In this document: positions 50,601 through 64,000 of the stretch, piece after piece
Position numbering within the stretch: the stretch's first letter is position 1
Layout of the letters: each line of letters begins with the position of its first letter
Assembly (NCBI RefSeq): GCF_036370855.1
Contig: NC_088098.1
Span: 39,311,981-39,375,980, forward strand
Direction: 5' to 3'
From: Dromaius novaehollandiae
Lineage: Eukaryota; Chordata; Aves; Casuariiformes; Dromaiidae
Length of the DNA stretch: 64,000 bases
The notes under the pieces: model-generated
What the model was told of the DNA's origin: nothing
What the model saw: the letters and a program-made list of their open reading frames with translations, nothing else
Databases searched by the model: none
Translations under genes and position numbers: made by a program

Positions 50601-53600
50601 CTTCTGTGAGATAATGCAGACAGTAAGTGTTCAGTGACCTGTACCACTGCTTTCCTCTTTGGGGGCCTGAAGTAGCTTTTCCCTGTCTCTGATGTGAAAA
50701 TCTGGTAGGTATCCCAGAACCCATTGCTTGAAGTGGGTGGGAGAACAAATAGGAGATACTGAGGCACCGGAGTTTAGGGGAGCAGAAATCTCTCTGGAGC
50801 ATACCTGAACAAACTGTTTTCTTCCCATGTGTTATAAAACCAACCTCCACTGACACCCCTAAAGACTTCTAGATTTGGCCACTGTAATCATGGACGTTAC
50901 TGGACTAAGACCTGTGCAGCTGTCCCATCTCCTGCCCTAAATGGGGCAGCATATTATGCAGTGCCCTTGATGGCCTTTCCAGCCACAGTAATGCAGAGTA
51001 ACTCTACAGCACAAGGAATTGCAGCAGTAAGGTTAACAGCTCTTATTAGCATGTCAGTTAAATAAGTCCAGAAGTGCTAAAGAGATACGTTCTGGAATCA
51101 CATATCACAGACTCATCTGTGATCACGATTATAAGTTGTCACCTGAGAATATTCACCAAGATGCTTGTATGGAAACAATATCAGAAGCCAGATTCATTGA
51201 TACCTATCTGCTAAAATCAAAGAAGAAAGTTTGGTGTAAGGTGCTACGCTTGAAGAACAGGTATAAATTCACCTGTTTACTATTCAGTGAAGTGTATTTT
51301 CAGAAAAAGTGGAAATAAATCTAATGATAAACCTGCAGGCTCAGTCTGTCCAACTGGACTCAATGTTCCAGAGGTCTGAGGGTGGCACCACCTGGGCTAT
51401 GTGGTGGTTAGATCATACTTGCTTTTTTTTTCCCTTTCTCTCTGCTTTCTTACTTGATCATTCAACATAGTATGAGAAGTATTTTCTGAGTTAACATAGC
51501 CCTTGTTTTCTCTGATGAAAAGATGACTTGGAAAGTATCTGCCTTCTGTAAATACCAGTAATAGTGATAGAGATTTGCATTGCATTGATAAGTACAGTTT
51601 AGGCAGGATTAAAAAAATTCAGCCTAAGGAAAAAAAAAAAAAAGTGTTACGCCAATAGGTTCATTCCACCTTTCAGGAAACAATATGGAAACAAATTCTA
51701 AGTTAACTGGTTAGCCTTTTTATTTATTTTCTTTCTCTCATTGGCGTGGTGATGTTCCTGAAACTTTTCAAATACTGCTGCATAGTTTCTGGATATGGAG
51801 AGAATATACAAGAATGACAAATGATTCACTCAATTTAATAGTTTTGCTTGTTTTTTTTTTTTTTTTTAAGTGAATATTACAGAAAATACATTTGTGGGGG
51901 GCGTTTTGTGCTGTCTCCGCCCTGACCTAATTTTTTTATTGAAGACTTCTGACACCCCTTCACATAGTAATTTTAATTAATTTCCCAATTATTAAGAGTA
52001 TATCCATTCAGGGAAACATGCTGAGCAGCACAATTGTGAAGATAAATTGTTTAGATGTAATTAGAGCCATGCTCTGTGCTCAAAAGCACTGGTGAATGTC
52101 TACAGTCACATTATTTAAATCATTTAAATCTATCTTGCATAATACTGTTATCTCTGAAATCAGAATCTGCTCCATAGGGCTCTTGCTTACACTGTTTTTA
52201 ATGTGTGCCTGATGTTGGTGTCTGCAAAGTACTAGTGAAACTAGTCTGTTGTCCTTTAGAAAAAAGAAAAAGGCAAACTCTTTAGAGGAGAAATGAAACA
52301 ACCGCTTTTCTCTAGTGGTCGTCCCCTTTAGAGTTTGGAACAGAAAGCAAATCCTGTTTTCTGTGGAGCAGTTTTCTGAAGATTAAGTGGTAAATAATTA
52401 CTACTTTTCAGTTGTGCGAATCAGTGGGACACAAGGCAAGAATAGTTGGGGGGGGGGGGTTAACAGACAAGGAGGAGGTGATGGTGTTAATGGAAAAGAA
52501 GTGGGTGGTAATCGCACATTAAAGACCCTGGCATATTAACCTTTGACTTGCACATGTTGTTTGTTTCATGTCTGATTAGTAGTTTTAAAATTTAGGAGGA
52601 AAGGCACCTTTTGGCCTTTTAAACAATGTACACCTTCAGTGAAACATTTCTCTTTATTTTGTTTGTTTATTGGAAAGGGTAAAATCGAAAGGTATTATTC
52701 AAACTGACAGCTATTTGATTACATTCATAGCAGTAGTTGATGGTCTTTCACTTGGAGCCTGTACAGTTTCATTTGGAGTACAACACATGCTGCATTCATC
52801 TAGAGGATTAACCGAATTCTGTGAGTTAGGAGGGTGACCTTGCACAATAAAATCTGTTTGGCTACGTGAAGTACTGGTTCTCCTTGCTGTTGGGGGGTTT
52901 GTTTTTTTTTAAATATTCCTGAAGATTGTGTGTTTGCTTATCCAGATTCCTTTCTCTATTTATATTTTTGAGTAAGTGCTAACATGAGCATTGAACAAAT
53001 TTCTGCCTCTACTGCAGGTGTAGGGTCCTTGTTGATTCTAGTGGGAGCCATGTGTGTGCTTTCAAGAGCAAGATTTGGCTTATAAAGCTGCGGACATGAA
53101 TTGAGACAGGTTAGCTCTAGGATGAATGACTGGGGTGGAGTCCTACTGTGCTGACAGTGTTACTGTGTTTCACATTTTAGCTCACAGACTGGTGAGTTGT
53201 CACCTTTGTTATCACATCTCCCTTATTTTTTCTGAAGTAGATTCATTTTGTTCAGTGCAGTTTACTCAGTGTTGGTATTTTACATAAGACCCTTAAAAAC
53301 TCAAATACTCACCTCAGTGTGGGATATCATGGATCAGATATGTTTTAAAGCTGCTTAAGGTCTGGATATCCAGTTCCCATTGGACTGTACAGGTCTCTTT
53401 GGTAGCTGTGAGATTATAAGCCTAAAGGAAAAAATTGCTGTTTGCCTGCAATCCTTAGACCAAACTTCTAAAATAATGTAACAATGTATAGCATCTTTTC
53501 TATAGGTGTTCTCCCTTGCATTATAGGAGTGAAATGCCTCGTCCATATTCACCTGCAAAGAGCCCTGGGATGGAAAATCAGCATACTGAAATGTTGTTTA

Positions 53601-54333
53601 GTCTTACAGATTTTACTCTATCTGCACAGCATGCAGTTTTATTTATGTAAACATCAGATATTCATATGTATTATTTATGTAAATTTCTATGTCCACTATA
53701 GATTTTCAGTCCTTGCATGTTCTTTGCTGAACTTTGATTATGTTGTTTGTAAAAACAGACAAGAATCCAGTGCCCATTCCTGGTAATGATGAAGCATTTT
53801 CTTGCTGCTCTGAAATATACTTAATCTTTTAATTTTATTAATGGTGGAATTTAAATAGATACATTGGAAAAACTAGCTGAGTGAGTGTATTTCTGTTTGT
53901 TATGAAGCTTTCAGTAAATGGTGAATGTGAAATGTGAAAAGAGCTGCTAGATCTGGGAGTTATTGGTGTTTGTACTGCTGGTTGCTGACAAATGTTGCTG
54001 CAGTGAAGACAAATGACTCCTTCAAGGCAATTGAAAGTAATGTAGCTGTGAAACAAAATCTGCTAATCCATTCCAGTTTCATAAAACTTTAGATTTAGGT
54101 CAGCATGTTGGAGGCACAAGACATATAGAAGGTGAAAGCCATTGGTAAGACTTCCATATAGATGATATGTAGCGGCATGTCTTTTGAGGAAGAAAGACTA
54201 CCAAGAGTGTATCGTATTAATGCTCTACACACTCCAGTAGTTCCCCATTTAATTCTGAATACATGTCGAGGCCCTGATCCTCATGCTCTTCATGAATTAG
54301 GGCATGTCTTAGAGACTACCTTTCTGATTTCAG
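41641..54333. other. Probable intron or intergenic sequence
   Basis: AT-rich, with no recognised coding exon. Simple repeats: T runs at 42609-42620, 44391-44402, 44798-44813 and 51851-51867; A run at 51630-51643; G runs at 45998-46005, 48666-48676 and 52448-52459. The longest frame is 100 codons (46087-46389 plus, and 53484-53786 plus), without motif. If the island's plus-strand exon is real, this is its first intron. Confidence 0.5.
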
Positions 54334-54445
54334 CCAAGAGGCACAAGCTTAACAAACATGCTCCGCTCATTATAACGCCATGTGAAACTGGAAGGCAAAA
54401 TCAGAGAACACTCTGAGCATGGACTGAGCAACCAGCAACGTCAAG
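54334..54445 (+). other. Candidate 112-nt exon, not coding through
   Basis: The left edge follows a good acceptor (CTACCTTTCTGATTTCAG). The right edge is AAG followed by GTGAGC, a good donor. All three frames contain a stop within the 112 nt, so it cannot be an internal coding exon. It could be a non-coding RNA exon, an untranslated exon, a poison exon or chance. Confidence 0.2.
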
Positions 54446-55332
54446 GTGAGCCTAGTCCTGCTTACGGAGTGTTGTGAAAACCAGAATTTTCCCCATAAGT
54501 CTTCCCTCAGAAGAGAGATCCAAATGAATTTATTTCTCATGAGAGGAAAGAAATGAGAAGAGGAAAAGGGTGGAGTAGTAGGATAGAAAATGCAGGGGAA
54601 TGTAATAAGCAGGTGGTTTTTTTCTGGAAAGGAGGCTGATTAAAAAAAAATTCCTAAACATCCTGCTATTAGCTAAAATAATACAAATCTAAACAAGCTT
54701 AAAAATAGATATCTTTCCTATCTTTCCATAAAAAAGGAAAGGAAATGTCTTTTTTATTAGTTTTCTTTATTTGTAAGATGAGACTTGCATGTTGCCTCAG
54801 GTTTAAATACCAGGTTTATGTGCTCTCACAAATATGCATGTAAACTACTGTCTACTTCAAGGGGTCATGACTTAAGTTCTACTAAGAGCAGAGTGGTATC
54901 TCTGTTAGCAAAGGAAGATTAAAGGGGAAAATCAGCTGTGCTCCGGAGGTCACAGTATCCTATGGGCAGAAACCGATGCTGCTCTAAGTAGGTCAGCTCA
55001 GCTAAACTTTAATATATATACATTTTAACTTGCTATGCCACAACCTGAACTGGGTTTCATAACATTTCATACCATGCTCCTACTATATATATGTGTAGTC
55101 TGAAGAAGATTGGGTAAGATTTGCAAGTCCTTGTAAACAAACCTTTGCTTTCTGCATGTTGCTTTAGCCTCAAGAAACTCAGAAAAACATGATTGACAGT
55201 GTTTCCTAAACCACCTCACTCCCAATGGCAAGCAAGTAGGACATATGCCCCAAAGTCACTTTGAGCTTTTGAAATATTACCTGCTCTCGCACGAGGAAGC
55301 AGTCTTACAGTGCAAAGCAGGGCTTTTCTTCC

Positions 55333-55337
55333 TTTTT

Positions 55338-55378
<41 letters not shown>
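55333..55378 (+). repeat. (CT)n microsatellite preceded by T10
   Basis: About ten T followed by roughly 18 uninterrupted CT units. The plus-strand frame crossing it reads as Ser-Leu repeats and is an artefact. Confidence 0.97.
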
Positions 55379-55379
<1 letters not shown>

Positions 55380-57639
55380 AAATTCAGCACATTTTATTGT
55401 AGCTATGGGAGAACTAATGCTGTGAGAGGTAGGTATTTTTGTTGCTGTACATTTGTGCAGTGTGTGCTTCTGCTGTAATGTAGGGGTTCAGGGCTTCTAA
55501 AAGGTCTTTATGGTTAGAGTAACAGCAGTGGTTTTGAGGATTTTAAAAATAATATTAAAGGGAAAAGCACACATGGTGTTCATCATGTTTATAATGATTC
55601 AATCTCTTACCCGTTTACTTCAAGGAATGTCTTTCTTACTCACACAAATAAAGGCAAGGCCAATATATCATGTTGGTAATATATCTCAAAGCAGAAGTTT
55701 ACTGATGTCCTTTATCTCTATCCTGCTCCCTCCTTTCTGACCCTCACTCATTGGCTGTCCTCTGCTGAGCACATCTCCCACGTTGTTAGTATATTTGCTA
55801 TGGCTTTACCTCTGATCCTGCATCTCACCGCCATCTGTTAGCCCAAAGGCTGTGGTGCCAGGAAAGTATTGTTAAATAGTAACATCACAGCAGGATCATG
55901 CTGGCTGTGGGCTGCTCTGGGCCCTGCGCTTTGGTCCTTCTGACAGGAATGGGTGGTAGCCTGCAACAAGTGTCTTGCCCACCTGTAACTGCATGTTTTA
56001 CAGGAAGCCAAGGTATCAAGTAGGTGTTCCTAAAAATGCAGGATTGTTGTGCTTGTGCGTATTTGTGCATCCCAGCTTGAGTTCCTGAAGTGGCCCAACT
56101 CTTGCTGGGTATATACAGTGCTTCTCTAGTGAGTTTTGTACTTTATTCTCATCTTGGTGCTGCTTGTTGTCTAAGTAGGAGAACTGGTGCTGAGCGGTTT
56201 AAAGTTAGTGCAGGTATGTCTAACAGCCATGACTGTGAGTGCAGGAGTACCCTGTGGCATGCACAGGCAACACTCCCAGCTGCTGCTACTTCAGCTTAGC
56301 TTTTGTCCTCTCTTCTCTACCTGTTTCCTCACTAGGGCATGCTGTTGCCCTGTCTGTTGCTCCTCACTTTCAGGTATGTAATGGGAAGTTGATTCTCCTG
56401 TTCCAAACAGTCACAGCGATTATGGGCAATCTAACTGTTTCCAAATGCAGTCTTCCTAGAAGCCTGCCAGGAGGGGTATGTGAATGCTCTTTGCTGAGGT
56501 CAGGCAGTGCCAATTTTGCTTTTTGTTATAACTCTCTGTGGTAGTGGCAGCGTGAAGAGCAGGGGGCAAAGTGGTCTGCAAGTGTGAGGAAAATACTTTT
56601 TTCGTAAGGCATGCTGAACTAAGTGCTGAAAGCTATCAGCTGTGGTAATACATTGCATGGTGATGAAGAACTTCAAGCAAAGAGGTTTTATCCCTCTACA
56701 AGAGCGGATGCAACCTCCATGCGTGCTGTGTCTCAGGGAATCCACAGTCCAAACTCTAGCAGAGATATCAAGATATCAACAGACAAATGAATAGCTGGAC
56801 AAGCTTATGTGAGAAAGGGAAGGAAGATTGAGCTGGAAGGCAGAAGGGGAACGCTCCTATGCTGGTGGGGGATAAACTGGATGAACTATTTCCTATATCA
56901 GCCAGAAAAGCATAAGACTTGATAGAGTGAATGGTGCCTATTTTTAGTAGAATGAACCTGCCTGCTGCATCTTTTCCATAAAAGAAGGAATGCTCCATCT
57001 CTTTATTTCTGTTTAACATCAGGGTTTCAGTGTAGCTACACAGTTCAGCCAGAATACCTGTAGATGTCATGGATATCTTTTGAGACGGTGACTTGGAGAT
57101 GTCAGGCTCATGTCCTTTCTAACATATCCGTTAATTAGCAGGCAGCTGCAGTGTATTCTTCTGTGAGCTCTGGGGATCTTGAAGAAGGTGTGAAAATCTA
57201 GGGGAGGGAGGCAATTCAGTGCTTGTGCCACACAGGCCCTTGGCTTTGCTTTATAGTTGAGACAGCCAGATCTCATCTAGCAGTTCTGTGATCAGACAGG
57301 TCAGGGTGCAGATCACCAGCCAACTCAAATTTCAGTCCCAGAGGTGAACAGCTACTATTCTGTGCTACAAAGTTGCAATTTAGTTACCATAACAACTGGG
57401 TGCATCCTTTGTAGTCTTGGCACTCTATGGCTGGTAGATGATGTACAGCAGTTCTAACATGCCAAAATCGGCTTTTATTTTATTCTTGTAACATCTATTG
57501 TTTTGAATAGAGAAAGAACAGTAGCTCACTCCCATTGCATTTTGTGGTCTTTTTTTGTCAGTTTTTCCTAAAACTTATGGGTACAAGGTAAGGGCATAGC
57601 ACCATTTTGCATTCTTATTTTGAAGACTTGAAAATAAGT

Positions 57640-57665
57640 GTATATAATATATATATACACACATA
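57640..57665. repeat. AT/AC dinucleotide stretch
   Basis: Alternating TATATA changing to ACACACATA. Short and imperfect. Confidence 0.85.
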
Positions 57666-60600
57666 GGCAGAACACGCTTGCAAAAAAACAATTTAACATT
57701 TTAACATATCTGGGAGCTGAAAGTCACAGTGACATTTGTTTGGAGTTTTATCCATCCTTAGCAATAGAAAATACTGCTGTTAATTTATTAGCATGGTGTT
57801 CCCAGAGTATGAAGTGACTGGAAGTTGGTCTGCTCAATGAATAATGTAAGGTAGACTATTAGTGTAAATCATTGATTCCTATAAACCTAAAAAAAAATTG
57901 TATGTTAAAGAGTCATGGTCAGGAATAACATGTTAAAAATATGCCTGCCTTCTCTGTGCTCAGTGTGTGCTGTTGTTCAGCTGACATTAAAGAATTTAGG
58001 CCTTGACACAGCAAAGTGCAAAAGAAGATTTGCCATTTCCATTGCATGACTCGTCTCCTAGTATTCAGGAAGACTTTTTTGTGCTTAATGTTTCATATGG
58101 ACACAATACTTTGCCAGTAAGTCATAATTGATTGTCTTTATTTTGCAGTGGCGTTTGAGGGGGACTGCCTTTGATTGCCTTGATATTTGGTATTCACTCG
58201 AGGTAATTAATAAGAGACACGATTTTCACCCTTGCTCTCAAAAAGATCCAAGCCCCAGTCATGTTTTAAAACTTTGTCCAAAAATGTTCTGTGCGTTATT
58301 GTGAAGAAGGGATACTAAAAGATTTCTTCTTAAAATAGTGAGAGATACACAGTGATTATTACATTTTTCTCATCTGACAGGCTAAAATATTTTCCTGTTG
58401 ACATTTTTGAAGGAGTTGGGACAATTCTTGTGCAAGAACCAGTTTATATGCAATGAAAAGCTGGAATAGCAATAGGCCTGTATTTGACATTCTGTGTAAA
58501 TCCTAATGAAAGTCATAATCCAGTAGAGTAAGTCTGCTTCATAATGCTAAATCACTATAATTGCCACCTATTCTTTCAAACCACAGACCAGCACCTCCAA
58601 AGCACTGTCTCTGTGTCTACATATACTGGACCCAAAAACTTTTTTTCTCTGTCTCTGTACATTTATCACTCACTTGTGATTTCTAACTCAACCATCAGCA
58701 TCAAGAATTTAACCACAGTCCCTTGAGTGCAGATGGTCAGCATATTAGTTTACTGTTCAGCTGAATCAGTACTCCAGTTGGTTTCTTAGTTCAGCGTGGT
58801 TTTCTGTGTGCTATTAAGCTAACCCTGGTTCAAATTATCCTAACAGATAACAATGACCTACAAATATTTTCAGACAATTTTATGAATGACCCACTTCAAG
58901 GAATTGGATACGTTTTATTCCTCTAACACATCTCAGGTATTCATTATTTTCTGACTTTCTGAGATAGTAGTTTTAGCATTTACATTCTTGGTGAAATAGC
59001 AAGGGGATGCTCTACATCATGTTGTACTTGTCAAACGCTGCCTCTATTATTGGCAGTAAGAATGGCATAATATAGTAATTTCAGACCATAACCAAAAAAG
59101 TATGTATTTGTAATAATAGGAAATCTTCTTTCTCCTATATGACCAAATTAGTCTGCTAAAATCAACAGAGAATAAGCAGACAAAAAGCTGCTTTTTAAAG
59201 ACTTCTAAAGTGGTTCTGGTGCCATAAGCAATTCGAAAATCAGCTGCTTATTTATCCAAGTTCCAGAATGCTGACTCTGTCCTTTTTCAATAAACGTAAT
59301 AAACAGTTGCACTGGAATTTCTTTCTAAAATTGAAAATACGTTTTTGTGAGGTGCTTGAGGGTTTTGAATACGAAATGCAAGTACTGAAACTTAGTTTTA
59401 TGCTAAGCACCAGATAAAGGCAATGTACTTGAAAATGCAATGCCTATTTTCTTTATTGTTTACATAATTCTTTGTTTTTTCAGGGCGGTTCACTAAGCTT
59501 CTGCATACCACTATTGGTAGGGAAAGACATGATAGATAAAAAGAAAAAAGGTGGCTAGTAAGAAAAAAAGTGAATCCTAAGTCTTTCTGCTTAAGAAAAT
59601 TTAGTTAAGTTCAGGCCTTGGGAACAAAGAATGTGTTAACACTCCTCCAGGCTGTTCTCCCACTACAGCTAAGAAGCTGTGAAAAATAGACTCTTTCAGG
59701 GCTTGAATGTGAATGAGCTGAACACTCCTGTTACTCGGAAATCTTTTCAGAATTGGACAGAAATGAGCAGGTTTTCAGTTAGCTTTATCCCATTCATTCC
59801 CTTACCCTCCTCATACTTACTCAACTTGTAACAGCACAGGTTAAAGCTTTTGAAATAAGATCCAAGGTCCCACACCAGCTGCAGAATGGTAGAAAGGAAG
59901 GCACCTTTCCTTTTGTGCTCTTCCTAGTTGCAAACATTACTGCTCCATCACAGTAATCATCTTCATCTAAATCAGAAGCAGAAACAATGCAAAAATGCAA
60001 ACTGGTCTGTAACTTGGCTGGTATTTTACTTGCTGTATTATGAATAATCCAAGACTTAAGCTAATGCTGAATGATTTTGTTCCCTCTGCTCATATGCTGA
60101 TTGCTTCTAAAGTCCTGCTGCCTCAGTTTCCCAATCCAAATGATCACCTCTACCTACAGTGTGTTATAAGAAGTGTTCAGATAGAGCTGAGTATACCTGC
60201 ATCACCACTAACCTGGGAAGAAAAAGTTACCTCGTTTGTGTCTTGCATCGATTGCTTATGAACTACTGACATGTTTTGACATGTTTTCAGACTTCAGGTG
60301 TCATTGAAATGATGAGCAAACTGGAAAACAGCTTGTCCTTAACACTCATCTTCTCAATATGATCAAAGGCCGGCCCCATTTTTACATGAGATCCATGTAG
60401 TTCACTTGCTAGGAAGGAAGGGCTTCCCTTTCCTGGCAGGGAAGGACCATGCCTATGTTGATTCATATTTTGAAAGAAATGAAAATATTTGTATAATCTC
60501 TAGAATAACAGGACTAGTTTAAGGTGCATTGGTAAAAAAAAGCCCTTGATAAACTGGTTTAGTTTTTGGTTACAGTCTTAAAAAAAAATCAGCAAGATAC

Positions 60601-63600
60601 ATTTTTCCATTGAGTTCAGAATCAGAGCTGGACAATTTTTGTCTGTATCTTTGCAAATAGATGCTTTTTTATTACTGCTGATTCCTGAAATTATCTGTAC
60701 ACTTGATTTTAACTCAAAAAAATAATGTTTGATTTTTTTTTTTTAAGTCATAACAAAATATTGCATAAAGAGCTAGTTAGACCAGCAAGTGATGCCTCAG
60801 CCTACCAGTGTTACCCCGCCAGCTTTTATTGACTGGTTTTTATGTATTTATTGCTGTTTTTCCGCTTACCCCAAAATTGCTGGGCATGATAACATTTCTA
60901 CATCTGTTTTCTTTCTGGAGAACTCCTCAGGTCTTGCTAGGAAGAAGAGATGGGTCCCATGGCTATTTTCGATACTGCAAAGCTTTCCCTAGGAACAGTC
61001 CTTGAGAGGACATATGATGATCCTTCTCGACAGTTGCTTGTGAGAAGACCCCTGTGCCTTTTGCTTTCTTTCACTGACCACCTTCCACAGTAACAACCTT
61101 TTCTCCTGCCAGGGAGCAAAAGCACCAGGAAAGATTGTGATGGGTTTCTCTAACTGGATACTGGTATCATTTTGCTGCCCAACTCTCTTATTACGGACAG
61201 CTTCTCTTTCACTGTCCACATCTGATGTCAGTGCTGAGATGTACAAAGCTAACCAAAATTTTGTGCCAAGTCAGCAGCAAGATGCCCACAAGCTAGGTTT
61301 TTTGCTTATCTCAGTGTTTTTTCCTGCAGGGAAGAAAGCTAATGGTTTCTGTGTAGCATCTGATTCAGTGCAAAGGCTGTGTTCCACTGTCAGTTTATTT
61401 CAATTCACATTGCATCTCATGATTTCATGTAATTGCATGTGCGGTGCAAAAAATACTATTTTTTATTATCTGCAGCATGATTAATAGCGCTTCAATAAGA
61501 CCACTGATCTGTATCAAGCTCTGAATCAAGCCTAGCACAGGGTTTTCCCAAGTCTGTAAAGGGTGGGCAAAGATATGGATGAAGGCTGGGGTCTACTGAG
61601 TTCTGTTTTCTTTGACAGGCTCATTATTTAAATGGTTGCTAATAAATGAGGTACAGAAAATGACATTAAAATGACTCCTGATGTCAGCAAGTATTGCTGC
61701 CTGGAAATGTCATATTGCTGTTATTGCATTGAGAGAACAGGACCCATCAGTGGCTGTTGTATACAGTCAATAATCCAAACTGATCTCTAATCCCTTTCTG
61801 CCTCAAAGAGAGAAATAAAGGTGCTTTTTGCCAAAAGAAGTAAGCAGAGAAAAAGATAAACATGTAGTAATTGTATTTATGTTTATTAATCATATTTATA
61901 GACAATATAAATAAATATTTTTGTGACTTAAATTATATTGCATTGAAATGTTTCCTGATGAGGGTGATTAGAACAGCATATCACAGCATGTAATGGTGTC
62001 TAAGTAGCAACATGAATTCATTGACTACCAACTGTTGAATGTTTGATCTGTTTCTACTCCGTATGTTGAATGAAAGCCAGCCTTCAGTTCTAATAAGGCC
62101 TGATGCTGTGCTTCTCAGCTATTAAGAAATTAATTTTGTGGGAATTGTTCCTAAAAACAAATGGATGTAGGATTGAACCTGCCATTTCTTTTGAGTATTA
62201 ACCGTGCTTTGGTGTTGAAGGGACTCGTTTAGATCCTTCTACACAACACACGCTTTCTAAAGATAGTAACATACAGTAAAAAACATACTCTATGGGCTCT
62301 GTAGCTTTATAAATATAAATATGCTTCACTGAAATCTGCAGGAAGAAAGTCATTAGACGCAGGTGAAACTGTGGGATCCTTCATGGGTGCACATGATGAC
62401 AGGCAGTGAGATGGCAAGGAGCTGCCTGCTGCCCCACAGGAATGTATGGGCAGAGACAGTTAACCAAGAGCAGCTGGGATATACCATAGCTTGGTAAATG
62501 TCATGCCCCTGGGTCTATGTGCAAACTGTAAGGACCAGATCCCTGGTCAGCATGTGTCCCCCACAGATGGGGACATAGATACAGCCTCTTTCCTCTCCCT
62601 GCACCCTCTTTGCCATTAGAAGAAAACCCAAGAGATGTGTGGAGATGAAGAGAGTCATGGGGTGAGCTTCAGCAAGCCCCTGCCTGTGGTTGAGCGGGGG
62701 ACTGGGTTTGCTGCATGTACTGCAGAGCACACTGGTCCTACAGTTTGGATGCAGGCTGGCAGGTCTGGTGTCCTGTCCAAAGCCACACCGCAGTCTGGAG
62801 CCATCGCAGGAGGCAGAGCCTCAGCTGTTGAAGCTAGTACCTGATTCAGTCAGTCCTGTTGCCTTCATATAAAGTAATTAAAAGGTATGCTACTTGAAAA
62901 ATACACAGGAACCATGACCTGATCTGATGAGCTTCTCATTTCAATGGCTGCTTTAGCCCCAGCCAGGATTAAGCTTGGGGGAGTGGGGCAGGGGATGCAT
63001 ATATTTTTCTAGAGATTTTGTTACACCTGCTTTGTTCCTCCACTTTTTTTGAAAAAAAATCTACCTTTTTTAGTGTATATTTGTTTCAAGATATACTTGA
63101 TTTAGAGCTAAAAGATTCTTCCGGTGGGGTGGTTTCAGGGCAGGTGTCCATGAAGGCCTAGCAGCCTGAATGGGCAGCCCAGATTTAATGAAAATGAATG
63201 GTCCGTCTGCTCATGTGTAACAGTCTCTTATGGTGAATCCTGCCTAAGGTTGGCTTAGTGGTTCCTGTGATACAACAAGCAAGCCAAAATTCCCTCTCTG
63301 TTTTTCTTACATAGCAAGAGATGATTCTTCTGATAATGCCTTTTCAATTTGTCTATAAAAGCAAATACTTGAAGTGAGGCTATGTTTCTGCAGTACAAAG
63401 TTCACAAGATTTGGACTTCATGGGTGTTTTTAAGAACAGCAGGCTGTGAACCTTCTGTTGTTTGTCTTTGGGATATTATACCTTGCAAAATTAATAGAGA
63501 CGGCATTCATTAATCAGACAACAGTGTTGTGTACTTTTCCATGAACTAACCATGTATAAAGTATCCATCTTCCTCTGAATTGTAAAAGCAATTTTATCCT

Positions 63601-64000
63601 GATATTTTAATCAACAGGCATATTACAGAATTGTTGGCATATAGTGTGTCGTGCCACAGAATTATTTTGTTTTGCATGTTATAATGTACATTTATGAGAA
63701 GTAAAAGTACACAAGCAATGCTCTAAAAAATACTGCTTGAGGAGATCATTTTATTAATCCTACACACAATATCCTTCCTGTCAAACAGTAGAACTTAGAT
63801 GGCAGAATCAATAATGTAGTATACACCTGGGAATTGCTAATACACAAATTAGTGCATGGTGCTTCTGCACTTGCTAAGAAAGATAGCTTCTATTCTCTCA
63901 GTCTTTTATTGCTGGGCAATCAAAGAGAATTGTGGACACAAACAATCCAGTAAAATAAAATGGCATATTTCATGAATTGTGATGTTTACTAACAAGAATA

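Larger units (their letters stand above)
54446..64000. other. Probable intron or intergenic sequence
   Basis: AT-rich, no recognised exon or repeat family. Simple repeats at 55333-55378 and 57640-57665 are listed separately. A 10-bp tandem duplication (GACATGTTTT, two copies) lies at 60268-60287, and a T run at 60733-60744. The longest frame is 115 codons (61137-61484 plus), without motif. Confidence 0.5.

Noticed and set aside
51090..51125. GAATCACATATCACAGACTCATC, resembling CR1 terminal repeats
   Set aside because: Too short, and the following GGTTGGAAGGG-type block is missing.
55245..55478. 77-codon plus-strand frame with Ser-Leu repeats
   Set aside because: Translation of the CT microsatellite.

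Overview
The window looks like nuclear DNA from a sauropsid vertebrate, most likely a bird. The evidence is CR1-type LINE remnants as the only sizeable retroelements, low interspersed-repeat content, AT-rich non-coding sequence with scattered microsatellites, and one sharply bounded CpG island. There is no prokaryotic gene organisation, and almost every open frame is short and unrecognisable.

Layout. Positions 1 to about 2,700 are a decayed CR1 LINE on the minus strand (endonuclease remnant, linker, reverse transcriptase and C-terminal part), running off the left edge of the window. A second, 3'-terminal CR1 piece lies at 7,987-8,528 and is split by an insertion of about 219 bp. Two MIR-like fossils lie near 11.55 and 13.03 kb. 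From about 13 to 39 kb the sequence is mostly AT-rich with no recognisable gene. It holds a poly(T) run (28.75 kb), a 143-base pyrimidine tract (32.04 kb), a few GC-rich pockets and hairpins, and one candidate small exon (26,652-26,710). An old retroposon tail (about 39,148-39,275) abuts the CpG island at about 39,290-40,660.

The CpG island is the main functional landmark. It has a TTTAAA box, a good plus-strand splice donor (exon end 39,846) and a good minus-strand donor (exon end 40,068). I read it as the promoter and first exon of a gene whose remaining exons lie outside the window or are too small to recognise, possibly with an overlapping antisense transcript. I could not identify the gene. 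From 40.7 to 64 kb the sequence looks intronic or intergenic, with simple repeats and a few splice-site pairs that may or may not be exons.

I found no complete recognisable protein-coding gene, tRNA, rRNA or CRISPR array, and no operon-like system. The most interesting observations are the island with strong donors on both strands and its three MYB-like repeats, the insertion in CR1 that carries an acceptor/donor junction resembling a recursive splice site, and an unusually long ORF at 9.8-10.4 kb.
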